Source of the DNA: Tritrichomonas musculus | Lineage: Eukaryota > Parabasalia > Tritrichomonadida > Tritrichomonadidae | Direction of reading: 5' to 3' | NCBI GenBank assembly: GCA_039105265.1 | Contig: JAPFFF010000140.1 | Location: 1 to 39,604, forward strand | DNA length: 39,604 nt | Translations under genes and position numbers: made by a program | Notes under the pieces: generated by a model | The model's database searches: none | What the model was told of the DNA's origin: nothing | The model's input: the letters and a program-made list of their open reading frames with translations, nothing else | Shown here: positions 38,574 through 39,604 of the stretch, one piece after another | How the letters are laid out: every line of letters begins with the position of its first letter | Numbering within the stretch: position 1 is the first letter of the stretch

Positions 38574-39604
38574 CAGTTTAACATCATTCGCAGTTTCACA
38601 TCATTCACAGTTTAGCATCATTCGCAGTTTCACATCATTCGCAGTTTCACATCATTCACAGTTTAGCATCATTCGCAGTTTAACATCACTCGCAGTTTAG
38701 CATCATTCGCAGTTTCACATCATTCACAGTTTAGCATCATTCGCAGTTTAACATCACTCGCAGTTTAGCATCATTCGCAGTTTAACATCATTCGCAGTTT
38801 CACATCATTCACAGTTTAGCATCATTCGCAGTTTCACATCATTCACAGTTTAACATCATTCGCAGTTTCACATCATTCACAGTTTAGCATCATTCGCAGT
38901 TTCACATCATTCACAGTTTAGCATCATTCGCAGTTTCACATCATTCACAGTTTAGCATCATTCGCAGTTTCACATCATTCACAGTTTAACATCATTCGCA
39001 GTTTCACATCATTCACAGTTTAGCATCATTCGCAGTTTCACATCATTCACAGTTTAGCATCATTCGCAGTTTAACATCATTCACAGTTTCACATCATTCG
39101 CAGTTTCACATCATTCGCAGTTTCACATCATTCACAGTTTAGCATCATTCGCAGTTTAACATCACTCGCAGTTTAGCATCATTCGCAGTTTCACATCATT
39201 CGCAGTTTAACATCACTCGCAGTTTAGCATCATTCGCAGTTTCACATCATTCACAGTTTAGCATCATTCGCAGTTTCACATCATTCACAGTTTAGCATCA
39301 TTCACAGTTTAGCATCATTCACAGTTTAGCATCATTCACAGTTTAGCATCATTCGCAGTTTAACATCACTCGCAGTTTAGCATCATTCACAGTTTAGCAT
39401 CATTCGCAGTTTAACATCACTCGCAGTTTAGCATCATTCGCAGTTTAACATCATTCGCAGTTTCACATCATTCACAGTTTAGCATCATTCGCAGTTTCAC
39501 ATCATTCACAGTTTCACATCATTCACAGTTTAACATCACTCGCAGTTTAACATCACTCGCAGTTTAACATCATTCACAGTTTCACATCATTCGCAGTTTC
39601 ACAT

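Larger units (their letters stand above)
1..39604. repeat. 17-bp satellite array, 2,329 units plus 11 bases, filling the window
   Basis: Every base belongs to a head-to-tail 17-bp monomer with invariant frame cagttt-NN-catca-N-tc-N. The start of every 17th line of the listing (each 1,020 bp) begins again with cagttt, and the last unit starts at 39,594 as the register from base 1 predicts. Units are about 35-41% GC. The plus strand has no TG dinucleotide by unit arithmetic and none was seen, so it has no ATG, GTG, TTG or CTG start. On the minus strand each unit carries TGA (complement of the tca at unit positions 11-13), and because 17 is not a multiple of 3 this falls in all three frames within 51 bp. 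Coding is therefore excluded on both strands. No spacers, inverted repeats, transposon ends or unique sequence interrupt the array. Such arrays are typically heterochromatic satellites; chromosomal location and any centromeric role cannot be read from the sequence. The monomer is unknown to me. Confidence 0.99.

Noticed and set aside
1-39604. CRISPR array
   Set aside because: The repeats are directly adjacent with no unique spacers, and the repeat is only 17 bp.
1-39604. Protein made of 17-residue repeats on the plus strand
   Set aside because: Stop-free stretches exist where CA-type units (A, B, I) are well placed, but the plus strand has no TG and therefore no start codon; units with AA or AG bring TAA or TAG in shifting frames.
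1-39604. Coding on the minus strand, where ATG occurs in each unit
   Set aside because: Each unit also has TGA in a frame that shifts by 17 bases, so all three frames are closed within 51 bp.
1-39604. CENP-B box, also 17 bp, because units contain ttcg
   Set aside because: The CGGG part of the box cannot occur, as GG is absent on the plus strand and CC is absent for the other strand.
1-39604. Telomeric repeat of the long type known in some budding yeasts
   Set aside because: Telomerase-made repeats copy one template. Here nine unit types are arranged in kilobase higher-order blocks, and there is no G-rich strand.
1-39604. Plasmid iterons or a bacterial partition site array
   Set aside because: Those comprise a few to some tens of units beside replication or partition genes. 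Here there are over 2,300 units and no gene.
1-39604. Synthetic operator array or artificial encoded sequence
   Set aside because: The limited variant set looks code-like, but shared rare variants, graded block copies and whole-unit gains are what natural satellite evolution produces.
1-39604. Transposons, virus-derived elements, tRNA or rRNA genes inside the array
   Set aside because: No segment departs from the 17-bp register, so nothing is inserted.

Overview
The whole window is one uninterrupted tandem array of a 17-bp satellite monomer. In the register that starts at base 1, the commonest units read cagtttcacatcattca and cagtttagcatcattcg. The window holds 2,329 complete units plus an 11-base partial unit at the right end (2,329 x 17 + 11 = 39,604). 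The register is the same at every 1,020-bp checkpoint I read, so there is no net insertion or deletion other than whole units. There is no flanking unique sequence, no gene, no RNA gene and no transposon, and both ends lie inside the array, so the true array is longer than the window.

Naming used below. Almost every unit varies only at positions 7-8 (CA, AA or AG), 14 (T or C) and 17 (A or G). The types are A = CA/T/A, B = CA/T/G, C = AA/C/G, D = AG/T/G, E = AG/C/G, F = AA/T/G, G = AG/T/A, H = AA/T/A, I = CA/C/G. These letters are unit names, not bases. Position 14 = C was always seen together with position 17 = G, so the nine types fill a 3 x 3 grid.

Layout. About 1-1,700 is built of homotypic runs (AAA, CCC, EEE) with short higher-order repeats of 102, 119 and 459 bp. 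About 1,700-18,800 is a mixed sector of many unit types with dispersed duplications of 0.5-1.1 kb; off-grid point variants are confined to its first part, up to 9,283. A dimeric pattern (A then D, 34 bp) is already strong at about 5.7-7.9 kb and dominates from about 19.3 kb to the right end. Larger segmental copies overlie this: 5,168 bp at 15,386 and 24,566; 1,802 bp at 30,159 and 32,556; 1,564 bp at 34,188 and 37,010; and a recurring core at 18,276, 27,456, 30,839, 33,236 and 36,245. The array therefore has at least three nested levels: monomer, short unit-order motif, and kilobase block.

Organism. A homogenised 40-kb satellite with nested higher-order structure points to a eukaryotic nuclear chromosome, probably heterochromatin (pericentromeric, subtelomeric, or a sex or B chromosome). 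I do not recognise the monomer and cannot name the species or lineage. I see no encoded biological system. What is worth attention is the array's own architecture and the history of unequal exchange and gene conversion it records.
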